A stretch of 21,475 nt of DNA from DASYAN01 sp036501345 (GCA_036501345.1 DASYAN010000527.1:1-21475); one strand, 5' to 3'. Positions 1-9,804 are shown, numbered from the stretch's first letter. Numbers and translations are program-made. Notes: a model not told the origin generated them from the letters alone.

Positions 1-1
1 G

Positions 2-2686
2 AGCCTGAAACAGCCTCTCACTCTGGTCTCAGCCCCCGCTGGCTTTGGCAAGACGACCTTACTTGCAGCTTGGGCACAATCATTGCAAGCACGCAACCCT
101 CAGCTCTGTTGGCTATCTCTGGACGAGGAAGACAATGACCCACGACTCTTCTGGACCTACATTCTGACAGCACTGAATAGGCAGCTGCCGGACCGTTTTA
201 CCCCACTGTTAATGCAACTGCAATCACCGCAACCCCCGCCCTTCAAGTACATCCTGACGGCAATGATCAACCTCATAGTAGAGAGCTCAGAGCACTTTCT
301 GCTAATCCTGGACGACTATCACCTCATTACTGAGCAGGAGGTGCACACCACACTCTCGTATTTAGTGGAGCATCTCCCCCCTCAATTCCATATTATTCTG
401 GCAACGCGTACTGACCCTCCTTTGCCGCTTTCGCTGCTGCGGACACGTCAGCAGATGTTAGAAGTCCGCACTGACGAGTTGCGGTGTACGACCGAGGAGA
501 CCGAGGCCTTCTTCCACGAGATGATGGGGATTCATCTCCCTGATGAGACGATCCAGCAAGTGACCACTCGCACAGAAGGTTGGCTCGTCGGCTTGCGCTT
601 GCTTGCTCTTTCTCTGCCAGAACATGCTGATCCTACTACCCTGCTGGAGGAGATAAGCGGGGATCAACGCTACATCCTGGACTATCTGACCCAAGAGGTC
701 TTGCGACGACAGCCAACGGAGGTACAAACCTTTCTCCTCTCTACCTCTATCCTTGAACAGCTCAATGCCTCGCTCTGTGACGCGATCATGCAGCAGCACG
801 GCAGTCAGCAGATACTCCAACGACTCGAACAAGCTAATCTCTTTGTCGTATCTCTCGATAACAAACGCCAGTGGTATCGCTACCATGCCCTCTTTGCCCA
901 AGCCTTGCACTACTGCTTGGAGCAGAGGTCTGCTGATCTGGTATCCACTTTGCACTATCGTGCAAGCCTCTGGTATGCTGAGCACAACTTTCCTACCCAG
1001 GCTATCCTACACGCTTTGAGTGCCCACCAGTGGCAATGGGCGGCTGATCTTATTGAGCGTCTCCCCTCCTTATTGTCATTCTCCGAGGGAACAAACGAAC
1101 ATAAGTTAGTTATGCTCCGACAGTGGCTGGAACTGCTACCTGCAGAAGTTGTGGGTTCTCGACCTCACCTCTGTCTTGCCTGTGCCCAGATATTATGGGC
1201 CGTTACCTCACATACAAGGCTTCAGGCTTGGCTCGACGCAGCCGAGGCGGCTCTGACCGCTTCGCTCACAATGCAGACATCGACGGATCTCCCACAAGCG
1301 AGGAAGGAACAGGAGAATCTGCTTGGGGAGGTGATTGCTTGGCAAGCCCAGTTGCGAAGCTTTCAAGAAGGACATGTAGCACTTTCACGCTGTCAGCAAG
1401 CTCTCACCTTGCTCTCAGCAGACAATAATATGGTTCGTGCACAGCTGGCCAGTGCTCAACTCATTGCCTCTTATGCTTCCTCTGCCAACAATGCAGTAAG
1501 TGCTATTGAGAGTGGGCTTCAAGCAGTCCTCCTTGCTCAGGAGATAGGACTGGACATTTTTTCTATCGCTCTTATGGGCCTCACTGCTCTCTATATGATA
1601 GGAACAGGGCAATTGCATGCGGCGGATAGGCTAAGTCGGCAAGCAATTCAACTGGGGAAGCAATCAGAAGGACTCGGGTTGTCTGAGGTGGGCTGGCCTA
1701 TGCTCGTGCAAGCCGAGGTCCTGCGTGAGTGGAACCAGTTGGACGCAGCACGCTCTCTTGCAGAAGAGGGCATCGCTTTGTGCAATCAAGCTGAATCGAT
1801 TGCAATGTTTGTGTATATACTCAGCGGGTACGCGATAGTTGCGCGTGTCTACCTGTCGTGCAGAGAGTACGAGGCAGCACGTTCTGCTCTCCAGCAGGTT
1901 AAACAATTCGGCTTGAGCGTAAACCAGCCTACCTCTCTTCATTATTATTCCCTCTTCACCACGATCGACCAAGTTGGGTTCTGGCTTGCCGCTGGAGAAA
2001 TGGACCATGCGACGCACTGGGCCAAAGAACTGGATATAGGAGAACGGCATGCCAATCCGTTTGTGCACGAACGAGAAGAGGTGGCATACGTCCGTGTTCT
2101 TCTAGCAAAGAAGCAGCCAGTTCAGGCTCTGCCGCGACTGGAGCCTCTATTGGTCAGAGCAACCACAGGACAACGCTGGGGCCATGTAATTGAGATTCGG
2201 CTATTGCAAGCCTTGGCTCACCAGATGTGCCAAGAAGAGGCACAGGCTCTCGATATCCTCTCAGAGGCAGTTCGTCTGGCTGAACCGGAGGGCTACATCC
2301 GCAGCTTTGTGGACCAAGGTCCCCCAATAGCTGCTCTTCTGGGCAAGCTACGGGAACAGCAATGCCAAGTTGGGCCAACTCCCTATCTGGATAAGGTGCT
2401 TGCTGCCTTTCCTCAGCAGAGCCAGACATATAAATACCAACCAAAACAGGAGAAAGAACATATCAAGGCCCAATCCCTGTTGGACCCTTTGAGTCAGCGA
2501 GAACTGCAAATTCTGCAATTAATTGTACAAGGTGCATCCAACCAAGATATTGCCCAAGAACTGTTCCTTGCCATAAATACCGTCAAACGCCATGTCAGCC
2601 ATATCTTCTCCAAATTGGGCATCAGCAACCGCGTACAAGCAGTAAAGCAAGCACGAGACCTTGGCTTGCTTGGTGAGAAACTCTGA
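2..2686 (+). CDS. MalT-like LuxR-family transcriptional regulator, 5' truncated by window edge
   Basis: Large ATP-dependent transcription activator of the MalT/LAL type. The open frame runs off the left edge, so the true start is outside the window. A Walker A loop (APAGFGKTT) is read at about 32-58 and a Walker B (LLILDDYH) at about 293-322. A long helical TPR-like region fills the middle. A C-terminal LuxR helix-turn-helix (LSQRELQILQLIVQGASNQD, then NTVKRHVSHIFSKL) spans about 2488-2670. In this family the ATPase and TPR parts sense an inducer and the HTH binds DNA. The inducer cannot be read from the sequence. The gene ends 188 bp before the copper gene on the same strand, with a separate leader, so co-transcription is not obvious. 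The family call is firm; the regulon is unknown. Confidence 0.92.
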   Translation, partial: SLKQPLTLVSAPAGFGKTTLLAAWAQSLQARNPQLCWLSLDEEDNDPRLFWTYILTALNRQLPDRFTPLLMQLQSPQPPPFKYILTAMINLIVESSEHFLLILDDYHLITEQEVHTTLSYLVEHLPPQFHIILATRTDPPLPLSLLRTRQQMLEVRTDELRCTTEETEAFFHEMMGIHLPDETIQQVTTRTEGWLVGLRLLALSLPEHADPTTLLEEISGDQRYILDYLTQEVLRRQPTEVQTFLLSTSILEQLNASLCDAIMQQHGSQQILQRLEQANLFVVSLDNKRQWYRYHALFAQALHYCLEQRSADLVSTLHYRASLWYAEHNFPTQAILHALSAHQWQWAADLIERLPSLLSFSEGTNEHKLVMLRQWLELLPAEVVGSRPHLCLACAQILWAVTSHTRLQAWLDAAEAALTASLTMQTSTDLPQARKEQENLLGEVIAWQAQLRSFQEGHVALSRCQQALTLLSADNNMVRAQLASAQLIASYASSANNAVSAIESGLQAVLLAQEIGLDIFSIALMGLTALYMIGTGQLHAADRLSRQAIQLGKQSEGLGLSEVGWPMLVQAEVLREWNQLDAARSLAEEGIALCNQAESIAMFVYILSGYAIVARVYLSCREYEAARSALQQVKQFGLSVNQPTSLHYYSLFTTIDQVGFWLAAGEMDHATHWAKELDIGERHANPFVHEREEVAYVRVLLAKKQPVQALPRLEPLLVRATTGQRWGHVIEIRLLQALAHQMCQEEAQALDILSEAVRLAEPEGYIRSFVDQGPPIAALLGKLREQQCQVGPTPYLDKVLAAFPQQSQTYKYQPKQEKEHIKAQSLLDPLSQRELQILQLIVQGASNQDIAQELFLAINTVKRHVSHIFSKLGISNRVQAVKQARDLGLLGEKL

Positions 2687-2874
2687 ATAAAAGAAATACA
2701 AAAGTGCACTCTTTGTCCCCCATTCCCTCTAGAGATGTATCTCTCCTTCTGCTATCATGCTAATAAAGTTTGACGCGAACTCTTACTGATATCAAGGGTC
2801 TCCCCATCCATTATGGAGAAAACGATCGCCAGGAGATTTCTGTTGTCCTCTTGAAGGAGATGTGAGTCTGTCTT

Positions 2875-4869
2875 ATGATGATTCGATATAAGAGAAGCTT
2901 TGTTTGTCGCTTCTTGCTCTTTGCACTTCCCCTTGCCATCTGTTTGATATTTCTCTTTCCGCTACCCAGCCAAGCACACGCTATCTTGTTAGCGTCTGAT
3001 CCAGTGAATAATGCCGTGCTGTCGAAGGCCCCTTCACAAATCCGTATGGAATTTAGCGAAATCCTGGTTCCGAATTTTAGCACCGCTGCTGTTGTCAATG
3101 CAGCCAATCAGCGCGTTGATCGACATGATGCTCATGTTTCGTCCAAAGATTCACTCGAAATGGATATTTCTCTCAAGCCGAACTTACCCTCAGATGTTTA
3201 TGTGGTTGTTTGGCAAGCACAATCTGCTGGTGATGGTCACGTGCTACGTAGCTCGTTTCTCTTCACAGTGGCCGCAGCCAACGGTAGTGTTCCTACATTG
3301 AATGGGCCATATCCAGGACAGAACGTGCTAGGTGGGGACAATACCAATTTGGGACTCTATACAGGTCAGCTAGATGGCCTTACCCTATTCAGTTTCTTGA
3401 TGGTCGCCCTGGTCGACTTGAGTGTCGTCTTCTGGGTCGGAGCACAACTCTGGCACTGCTTTGTCTTGCAACCCCCCAAGGATCGACAGGCCCTCGATCG
3501 CCGTGTAGCGCGAAACTTTCAGCTTTTTTTCTGCCTTCCCATATTGTTGGAGGCCTTCATAGCTAACATGGGCATCCTTATAGGACAAGGATTAGTCCTA
3601 ACCAATGGAAATCTCCTACAGGTTTTTCCTCTCTTTGGTGCCATGATGTCCGATGGCCGCTTTGGCATATTCTGGACTATGCGTGAAATCATTCTCCTGC
3701 TGGCTATCGCGCTTGCCATATACACTTTGCAGTCCCGCAAACGCTCGCCCGTAATAGATGAGACAATTTCTTGGGCAAACCTCGTGCTGGGACTCGTCTT
3801 ACTGACAGCAGAAACTTTCTCTGGGCATGCAGTTGCTACGAGCGATACAATCCTGACGTATAGCGTCCTGGCAAATTGGCTGCACTTGCTGGCTGCATCC
3901 CTCTGGGTTGGTGGAATGTTCTATCTCTCGGTGGTCTACCTGCCTGTTCTAAAGGGAAAATCGCTCACCCAGAGCACACAAGCCTTGCTTACGACGCTAT
4001 CCTCTTTTTCGCCCTTGGCAATTACTGGTGTGATTCTTATGTCAATCACTGGTCCCTTCATCGCGACCGTCCATTTGACCAGCCTAAACCAATTGATAAC
4101 AACCCTCTATGGACGAACTCTGCTCATCAAAGTCGGATGTGTCGGAGCCTTACTGGTGACCAGCGCGATTCATGTTCGGTTTTTGCGCCCACATCTGAAA
4201 AAAACCTTTCAAGCATATCAGAGAGAACTCGCAAAAGCTACTCAAACTGTTAGGGAGAGTAAAGATACCGGGGAGATTGAAGATACTCAAGTACCTCAAG
4301 CCCCTGAAGATTCTAAGGGCCTACCAAAGGCAGAGTTTTCCACATCGCAGGACATCCACCAACTTGAGAAAGACGTCGCGAGACAGAACAAGCAATTGAC
4401 CAGAGTACTACGCTGGGAACCATTGTTCGGCGTTGTAGTTCTCATCTGCACTGGATTGCTAAACGTCTTTGGTGGTACCCTCCAGACAACAGCATCACAA
4501 ATTTCAAGTGCCACACCACAAATTCAGGTCTCACCTACCGCACCACAACAAACGTATAAGACAGCTGCTTCAACAACGGATCTTCGCTTTACGCTGCTCT
4601 TAAGCATTACGCCGGACTCCCCCGGCACAAATGTATTGAGCGTTCAGGTTCTGGACGGTAATGAGCAGCAAGTGATCAATGTGAGTGTCACTCTTACCCT
4701 TACACCTAACATGAGTACCGCATCGCAAGTTTTCAATCTTCAGCCAGATGGTCAGGGCCAATTTAAAACTCAAGCCAATCTCACTACCACTGGTTTTTGG
4801 ACAGCAGACTTTCAAGTGCGTACACCAGATAACACTGTGCACAAAGCTTCAACTCTCATATCCTTGTGA
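2875..4869 (+). CDS. CopC-CopD fusion copper resistance/uptake membrane protein
   Basis: 664 residues combining three parts. A signal peptide (residues 1-34, cut after PSQA) exposes His35 as the mature N-terminus. The CopC domain (35-132) has the MEFSE strand and the GDGH segment near 119-122, and in this family the N-terminal His helps bind Cu(II). A CopD membrane domain follows with about seven helices (roughly 172-436), including SGHAV and ANWLHLLAASLWVGG. A charged, Gln/Lys-rich loop (about 440-510), one more helix (514-532) and a C-terminal beta-rich domain resembling FixH/YtkA (about 565-664) complete it. This order resembles YcnJ-type copper importers. A Shine-Dalgarno AAGGAG lies at 2854-2859, rather far from the ATG; a second ATG follows directly. 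No copper regulator or chaperone is adjacent. Copper handling follows from the family; direction of transport is inference. Confidence 0.88.
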   Translation: MMIRYKRSFVCRFLLFALPLAICLIFLFPLPSQAHAILLASDPVNNAVLSKAPSQIRMEFSEILVPNFSTAAVVNAANQRVDRHDAHVSSKDSLEMDISLKPNLPSDVYVVVWQAQSAGDGHVLRSSFLFTVAAANGSVPTLNGPYPGQNVLGGDNTNLGLYTGQLDGLTLFSFLMVALVDLSVVFWVGAQLWHCFVLQPPKDRQALDRRVARNFQLFFCLPILLEAFIANMGILIGQGLVLTNGNLLQVFPLFGAMMSDGRFGIFWTMREIILLLAIALAIYTLQSRKRSPVIDETISWANLVLGLVLLTAETFSGHAVATSDTILTYSVLANWLHLLAASLWVGGMFYLSVVYLPVLKGKSLTQSTQALLTTLSSFSPLAITGVILMSITGPFIATVHLTSLNQLITTLYGRTLLIKVGCVGALLVTSAIHVRFLRPHLKKTFQAYQRELAKATQTVRESKDTGEIEDTQVPQAPEDSKGLPKAEFSTSQDIHQLEKDVARQNKQLTRVLRWEPLFGVVVLICTGLLNVFGGTLQTTASQISSATPQIQVSPTAPQQTYKTAASTTDLRFTLLLSITPDSPGTNVLSVQVLDGNEQQVINVSVTLTLTPNMSTASQVFNLQPDGQGQFKTQANLTTTGFWTADFQVRTPDNTVHKASTLISL

Positions 4870-4925
4870 TATTAACATACCAGAGTCGTGACAGTAATAT
4901 TGCAACAAGAGGCAGTCACAACGCC

Positions 4926-4943
4926 AAAACCAGCCAACGCTGG
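4926..4943 (-). terminator. short hairpin plus T-run after the amine oxidase gene
   Basis: On the minus strand, three bases after the oxidase stop codon, CCAGC-GTTG-GCTGG forms a perfect 5-bp stem followed by TTTT. The stem is short, so termination may be partial. It also sits in the 77-bp convergent gap after the copper gene and could act on both transcripts. Confidence 0.45.
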
Positions 4944-4946
4944 AGT

Positions 4947-6668
4947 TCAATATGGAACGGAGTCATAGTTGTAAAGGTGTGGGTTCTGAGTGAGTGGAGA
5001 ATGCGGTCTCATGCTTGCGCCAATACGCTTGGCAGCGGCACAGGCCGCATTGATCCCTGTGTGGAGAGCACCTTCAATCCATCCACCGGACCAAGAAACA
5101 CTATCTCCAGCCAAGTAGATACCTCGATCACGCGCTGGGTCCAGAACACTGAGAAACTGGTAATAAAGAGCGTGCGCATGCAGCTCTTGGCCTGGATAAT
5201 GCATCTTAAATGCACCGTGATAGTACGCTGTGGCTTGCCAGTCGATCGTCAGGATTTCGCCATTCATGGGGACCAAATGTTTCGCGAACGTAGGACTCAC
5301 CTGAGCGATAGCCTGCCGGAACAAGGAAAATCGCTCTTCCTTTGAAAGACCAAGTAACTTCGTCGAATCGTCACCCCATGTATAGCTAATCAGGATAACT
5401 CCGTTCTCCGTCTGGGGATAGTCAAGCGCGTAGACACCACGCGGTAACTCATCCATCTGAATATTTTGCGGAAGCGTGGAATCACCCTTCCAGAACTTAG
5501 TCTTGGTTCGTATAAACATCTTTGAAGAGTCCAAATGATGCATATTCCGAATGGCGACTTTCACCGATGAATCAAGAACACTACCAGTATCATCGGCTGC
5601 TCTGCCTGTTATGCTCATCATCTGCATAGAGCGTGTCGAGGTTGCCACAATCACGGCAGGGAAGGACTGCGATACGGTCTGACCAGTGGAAGGATCGGTA
5701 TAAGAAATGATCGGGTTGCCATCCGAACCAGATGAGATTGCCGTGACAGGCGCGTTGAAGAGAATAGCATTCATTGACTTGAGCGATTGGTGCTGTGCAT
5801 TGGCAAGGCAAACAGGCCGAGTATAGAAGGCTTCCATGAAAGCTTTCATCCCACACGGCAGAATCTGTTGATTATATTCCCACATATTGATAATAATGCG
5901 CAGCCATTCGAGGAAACCAACATGATAGAGCGGACCGAACCCTCCAGAACCAATACCCAATGCACCGAATTTGTTCATGTCCTCATCTGTCCATGTCGGA
6001 ATGCCCTGACGCACAGCGGTATGAAAGCTCATATCTTTGTACTGATCAATATAGCTCTGCCAAATGGCTTGCACATGGTCCATCTCCTGTTTCTGCCAAG
6101 CATTATAAAGCGGAGAGGTCAGTTTCTCAACAAAGGTTTGCCAGTCCTTGGCAACGCCCTCAAAACACCCAGGATAGGCTTGACCTGTGGGCCAATCAAT
6201 CACTGTGTTCTGATAGTACAGTTTTGTCGGGACCTGACCCGGATCGGGAAATTGGCGACTGAGCGTCAGGTCGAAGACATCGGAGACATAATGAAAGAAG
6301 AGCTTTCCTGATGGTGGGAAACGCATCGCACCCATCTCTGCAAAGGTTGTTGTCGAAGGCTTCCCGTCGCTGTCCGTAAATGGCAACGAATAGGCACGTC
6401 CACCTATCCGCTGAGGATTGGCCTCAAAGATAACAGGAGCAATACCAATCTTGAGCAGTTCGTAAGCAGCAACCAGACCTGCCGCTCCAGCACCGATAAT
6501 GGCCACGGGAGTATTCCAAAGCAGTTTCGGCAAATTGGCAATAGGAGTATCATGTTGTGATTCAATCCCTCCACGCATAAACTGAACATAATCATACAGC
6601 GTGTCAATAGGGGGCCATGCTATCCATGGGGACTGGGCAAATTCCTTGGATGCGATTGTGGACACCAT
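4947..6668 (-). CDS. flavin monoamine oxidase / L-amino-acid oxidase family protein
   Basis: 573-residue FAD-dependent oxidase. The N-terminal FAD-binding motif VAIIGAGAAGLVAAYE (residues 55-70) is followed by Glu82 for the ribose, the GGRAYS arginine motif (89-94) and EMGAMRFP (111-118). The last is a signature shared by tryptophan 2-monooxygenase and L-amino-acid oxidases. The C-terminal flavin motif YLAGDSVSWSGGWIEGALHTG is near 525-545. No export signal precedes the FAD domain, so it is probably cytoplasmic. Substrate is not determined; L-amino acids or aryl-alkyl amines are the family choices. Start is the ATG at 6666-6668, with a strong GGGAGGAG ribosome site nine bases upstream. It is transcribed away from the methylase gene and toward the copper gene. 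Confidence 0.9.
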   Translation of the reverse strand: MVSTIASKEFAQSPWIAWPPIDTLYDYVQFMRGGIESQHDTPIANLPKLLWNTPVAIIGAGAAGLVAAYELLKIGIAPVIFEANPQRIGGRAYSLPFTDSDGKPSTTTFAEMGAMRFPPSGKLFFHYVSDVFDLTLSRQFPDPGQVPTKLYYQNTVIDWPTGQAYPGCFEGVAKDWQTFVEKLTSPLYNAWQKQEMDHVQAIWQSYIDQYKDMSFHTAVRQGIPTWTDEDMNKFGALGIGSGGFGPLYHVGFLEWLRIIINMWEYNQQILPCGMKAFMEAFYTRPVCLANAQHQSLKSMNAILFNAPVTAISSGSDGNPIISYTDPSTGQTVSQSFPAVIVATSTRSMQMMSITGRAADDTGSVLDSSVKVAIRNMHHLDSSKMFIRTKTKFWKGDSTLPQNIQMDELPRGVYALDYPQTENGVILISYTWGDDSTKLLGLSKEERFSLFRQAIAQVSPTFAKHLVPMNGEILTIDWQATAYYHGAFKMHYPGQELHAHALYYQFLSVLDPARDRGIYLAGDSVSWSGGWIEGALHTGINAACAAAKRIGASMRPHSPLTQNPHLYNYDSVPY

Positions 6669-6735
6669 ACCTCACTACTCCTCCCTTCATAGGAACTGTA
6701 CAGAAAAAAGCAGGTGCGGTCCATCTCACTATATT

Positions 6736-6773
6736 ATGAAGCTTCATTTTACCATGGAAACCACCCTATACAA
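6736..6773 (-). promoter_or_regulatory. candidate amine oxidase promoter with 12-bp palindrome
   Basis: Minus-strand TTGTAT (6768-6773), 16-bp spacer and TAAAAT (6746-6751) form a possible sigma-70 promoter about 80 bp before the oxidase ATG. The perfect palindrome ATGAAGCTTCAT (6736-6747) overlaps the -10 and would suit a repressor. The -35 is poor, so confidence is limited. Confidence 0.35.
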
Positions 6774-6791
6774 GAGGGATAGAGGGACAGT

Positions 6792-6983
6792 ATGAAGTTT
6801 ATTAAGCGTAATAAGGGAATAAGCCATGAGGCATTATTCAGGAGTACTCAAAGGTTTGCAAAAACAGATCAAAACGGATATAGTACTCAGCATGGTATCA
6901 GAATGAAGAATTTGGAGCAAGAAATGGCTGAGGAACATTCTCCTCTTGAGAACCGAATGACATGCTTAGCAAAAGCGAAGTAA
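6792..6983 (+). CDS. possible small ORF, 63 residues, unrecognised
   Basis: A short basic ORF starting MKFIKRNKGISHEALF, preceded by GAGGGA four bases before the ATG. It lies alone in the 340-bp gap between the divergent oxidase and methylase genes, and ends 25 bp before the methylase ATG. No domain is recognised, and the composition is what random AT-rich DNA could give. It may be a leader peptide of the methylase transcript or chance. The rest of this gap holds only the oxidase promoter region and the methylase ribosome site. Confidence 0.2.
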   Translation: MKFIKRNKGISHEALFRSTQRFAKTDQNGYSTQHGIRMKNLEQEMAEEHSPLENRMTCLAKAK

Positions 6984-7008
6984 GCACTGAAGGAGTCGTC
7001 CCTGTACA

Positions 7009-9804
7009 ATGGCATATCGCAAGAAACTCATCGAAGTGGCTATTCCCCTCGATGCCATCAATAAAGCCTCCGTGCGTGAAAAATCACTTCGCCACGGCCA
7101 TCCCTCCACGCTCCATCTCTGGTGGTCACGCAAACCCCTGGCAACAAGTCGGGCGGTCCTCTTTGCCTCACTCGTCGATGACCCTGCCGAGCATCCTGAG
7201 CAATTTCCAACCGAAGAGGAGCAAGACAGAGAACGCGCACGTCTCTTTCAGTTGATAGAAGAACTGGTCAAATGGGAGAACTCCAATAATGAGGATGTAC
7301 TGACCCGCGTGCGTGCCGAGATTGACAAATATACCAATGGCAATCCTCCACCTGTGCTCGATCCTTTTGCTGGTGGTGGCTCCATCCCGCTAGAAGCTCA
7401 GCGTCTTGGACTAGAAGCACACGCTAGTGATCTCAATCCTGTTGCAGTTCTGATCAATAAAGCTTTGATTGAAATTCCGCCCAAATTCGCTGGTCAGCCT
7501 CCAGTCAACCCAGAGGCAAAGAAGACCTTATTAGGTGGTAATTGGCACGGGGCACATGGTCTGGCCAACGATATACACTATTATGGCAAGTGGATGCGAG
7601 ACGAAGCTGAGCGCCGTATTGGTCACCTCTATCCGAAAGCGACTCTTCCAAAAGAGTATGATGGTGGTGAGGCAACGGTTATTGCGTGGAAATGGGCTCG
7701 GACTGTAGTATGCTCTAACCCTGCATGCAATGCACAGATGCCTCTGACAAACAGCTGGTGGTTATCTAAGAAAAAAGGCCAAGAAACGTGGGTTGAACCA
7801 ATAGTAGATTATGGCAGTACGCCTCCTACCATTGGTTTCTCACTACAAACCGGCAAGAGTAAACCACAGGATGGAACAGTCAACAGACAGGGAGTAAAGT
7901 GTATTGCCTGCGGAGCCTCAGTGTCGTTTGACCATATTCGCAGCGAAGGGAAGGCTGGGCGTATAGGCATGCAGTTGATGGCAATTGTCGCTGAAGGACA
8001 GAAGGGACGGGTGTATTTAGCGGCTGATGATGAACATAGAGCAGTGGCCATGCAAGCACAACCCAAGGACGTACCTGAAACGAATTTACCAGAACAAGCA
8101 CTCGGTTTCAGGGTGCAACTCTATGGAATGACGAGGCATCGGGACCTTTTCACTCTACGCCAGCTAGTTGCATTAACGACCTTTAGTGACCTAGTACAAG
8201 ATGTTCGTGAGAAAGTATTAAACGACGCAAGCATCACTGGCTTCATGGCTGATCAAGCGTACGCCGATGCCATAGCAACGTACCTAGCTCTTGCAGTTGA
8301 TCGGTTGGCAGACAGAGGCTCGACTATTTGTTCGTGGGATACTGGATATGTCAAAGTGCGTAATACCTTTGCACGTCAGGCTATTCCAATGACATGGGAT
8401 TTTGCAGAAGCCAACCCTTTTAGTGAGTCAACTGGCAACTTTTTGGGAGCCACTAATTGGATAGCTGAAGTAGTACAAGAAGCTCCTTGTGCTGTTCAAG
8501 GCCAAGCGGCACAACGTGATGCAACAGCAACAGTCAACGGAATCAGCCAGCCACTTATCTCCACTGATCCACCCTATTATGACAATATTGGCTACGCAGA
8601 TCTCTCAGACTTTTTCTACGTCTGGCTGCGTCGCTCACTCAGTTCTATCTATCCTGAGCTTTTTAGTACCATACTGGTTCCCAAGGCGCAAGAGTTAATC
8701 GCCACATCACATCGTTTTAATGGCAGTAAAAGCGAGGCCAAGAAATTCTTTGAAGCAGGGTTGAGCAAAACCTTTGAACATATGCGCACTATACAAAATC
8801 CTGATTACCCTCTCACCGTGTATTATGCCTTCAAACAAACGGAATCAGATGCAGATAGAGGGCGCGAAGATAGCAATAGGAAGAGCCAAAACGGTGCCAA
8901 GGTCACTGCTTCGACAGGCTGGGAAACGATGTTAGAAGGTTTGATCCATTCCGGCTTTAGGATTACTGGTACTTGGCCCATCCGTACTGAGATGATGAAC
9001 CGGAGTGTGAGTATGGGAACAAACGCCCTCGCCTCCTCGATCGTGCTCGTCTGCCGCCCACGATCCGCTGATGCCCCTATCATCATGCGGCGACAATTCG
9101 TCAACGAACTCAAAATGGAATTGTCTCAGGCGCTGAAGAAGATGCAGCATGGAAGCATCGCTCCTGTGGACCTAGCACAGGCCAGCATAGGGCCAGGCAT
9201 GAAAGTCTTTTCACAGTATAGCAAAGTGGTTGAAGCAGATGGGACGGCCCTGCGTGTGCGTACGGCACTGCAGTTGATTAATCAGGTGCTTGATGAGGCC
9301 CTGGCCGAACAGGAAGGCGAGTTCGATTTGCAGACACGCTGGGCGGTCTCCTGGTTCGAACAATATGCAATGGAGGAAGGTCGGTACGGAGTAGCCGAGA
9401 CGCTCTCCAAGGCCAGAAATATCCCTCTGCATACTTTGGAGGAAGCTGGCCTCCTGCTCGCCAGGGGTGGCAAGGTGCGACTACTCAAGCGTGAAGAGTA
9501 TGGCGATTCATGGGGTGGTCGTACCAGTTCGCATCTCACCGCCTGGGAGATGACACAACGCATGATCAATGCGCTAATGAATGGCAGAGGCGAGCAAGAG
9601 GCCGGGACCATCCTGCGTCAAGCAAGCGATCTAGGCGAGATGGCACGTGATCTAGCTTACCGACTTTACACCATCTGCGAACGCAAAGGCTGGTCCGCCG
9701 AGGCCCTGCCCTATAACACATTAGTCATGTCCTGGACACAAGTCAGCAGCTTCGCTCATCAAGAGACCGCCAATCTTCCCACGTTGTGGGCCACCATCGA
9801 TTAG
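7009..9804 (+). CDS. DUF1156 / Zn-ribbon DNA adenine methylase (COG1743 type)
   Basis: 931-residue DNA methyltransferase that would transfer a methyl group from S-adenosylmethionine to adenine. The DUF1156 N-terminus shows RKKLIEVAIPLDAINKASVR and HPSTLHLWWSRKPLA (about residues 4-45). SAM motif I is DPFAGGGSIPLEA (118-130), with the acidic SDLNP at 140-144. A split Zn ribbon uses Cys235/Cys240 and Cys298/Cys301. The catalytic motif is DPPYYD at 520-525. Order FAGGG before DPPY fits gamma/alpha-like N6-adenine enzymes. GAAGGAG lies at 6989-6995, 13 bases before the ATG. Family relatives often sit in defence loci with a DUF499 ATPase and a helicase, but none is adjacent here. It may be a solitary modification enzyme or a relic of such a locus. 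The recognition sequence cannot be inferred. Confidence 0.9.
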   Translation: MAYRKKLIEVAIPLDAINKASVREKSLRHGHPSTLHLWWSRKPLATSRAVLFASLVDDPAEHPEQFPTEEEQDRERARLFQLIEELVKWENSNNEDVLTRVRAEIDKYTNGNPPPVLDPFAGGGSIPLEAQRLGLEAHASDLNPVAVLINKALIEIPPKFAGQPPVNPEAKKTLLGGNWHGAHGLANDIHYYGKWMRDEAERRIGHLYPKATLPKEYDGGEATVIAWKWARTVVCSNPACNAQMPLTNSWWLSKKKGQETWVEPIVDYGSTPPTIGFSLQTGKSKPQDGTVNRQGVKCIACGASVSFDHIRSEGKAGRIGMQLMAIVAEGQKGRVYLAADDEHRAVAMQAQPKDVPETNLPEQALGFRVQLYGMTRHRDLFTLRQLVALTTFSDLVQDVREKVLNDASITGFMADQAYADAIATYLALAVDRLADRGSTICSWDTGYVKVRNTFARQAIPMTWDFAEANPFSESTGNFLGATNWIAEVVQEAPCAVQGQAAQRDATATVNGISQPLISTDPPYYDNIGYADLSDFFYVWLRRSLSSIYPELFSTILVPKAQELIATSHRFNGSKSEAKKFFEAGLSKTFEHMRTIQNPDYPLTVYYAFKQTESDADRGREDSNRKSQNGAKVTASTGWETMLEGLIHSGFRITGTWPIRTEMMNRSVSMGTNALASSIVLVCRPRSADAPIIMRRQFVNELKMELSQALKKMQHGSIAPVDLAQASIGPGMKVFSQYSKVVEADGTALRVRTALQLINQVLDEALAEQEGEFDLQTRWAVSWFEQYAMEEGRYGVAETLSKARNIPLHTLEEAGLLLARGGKVRLLKREEYGDSWGGRTSSHLTAWEMTQRMINALMNGRGEQEAGTILRQASDLGEMARDLAYRLYTICERKGWSAEALPYNTLVMSWTQVSSFAHQETANLPTLWATID

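Noticed and set aside
458..985. 175-residue minus-strand ORF
   Set aside because: Lies wholly inside the LuxR regulator in another frame; no domain or ribosome site, a shadow.
2731..2744. AGAGAT-GT-ATCTCT palindrome after the LuxR regulator as terminator
   Set aside because: A two-base centre cannot form a good RNA loop and no T-run follows; function unclear.
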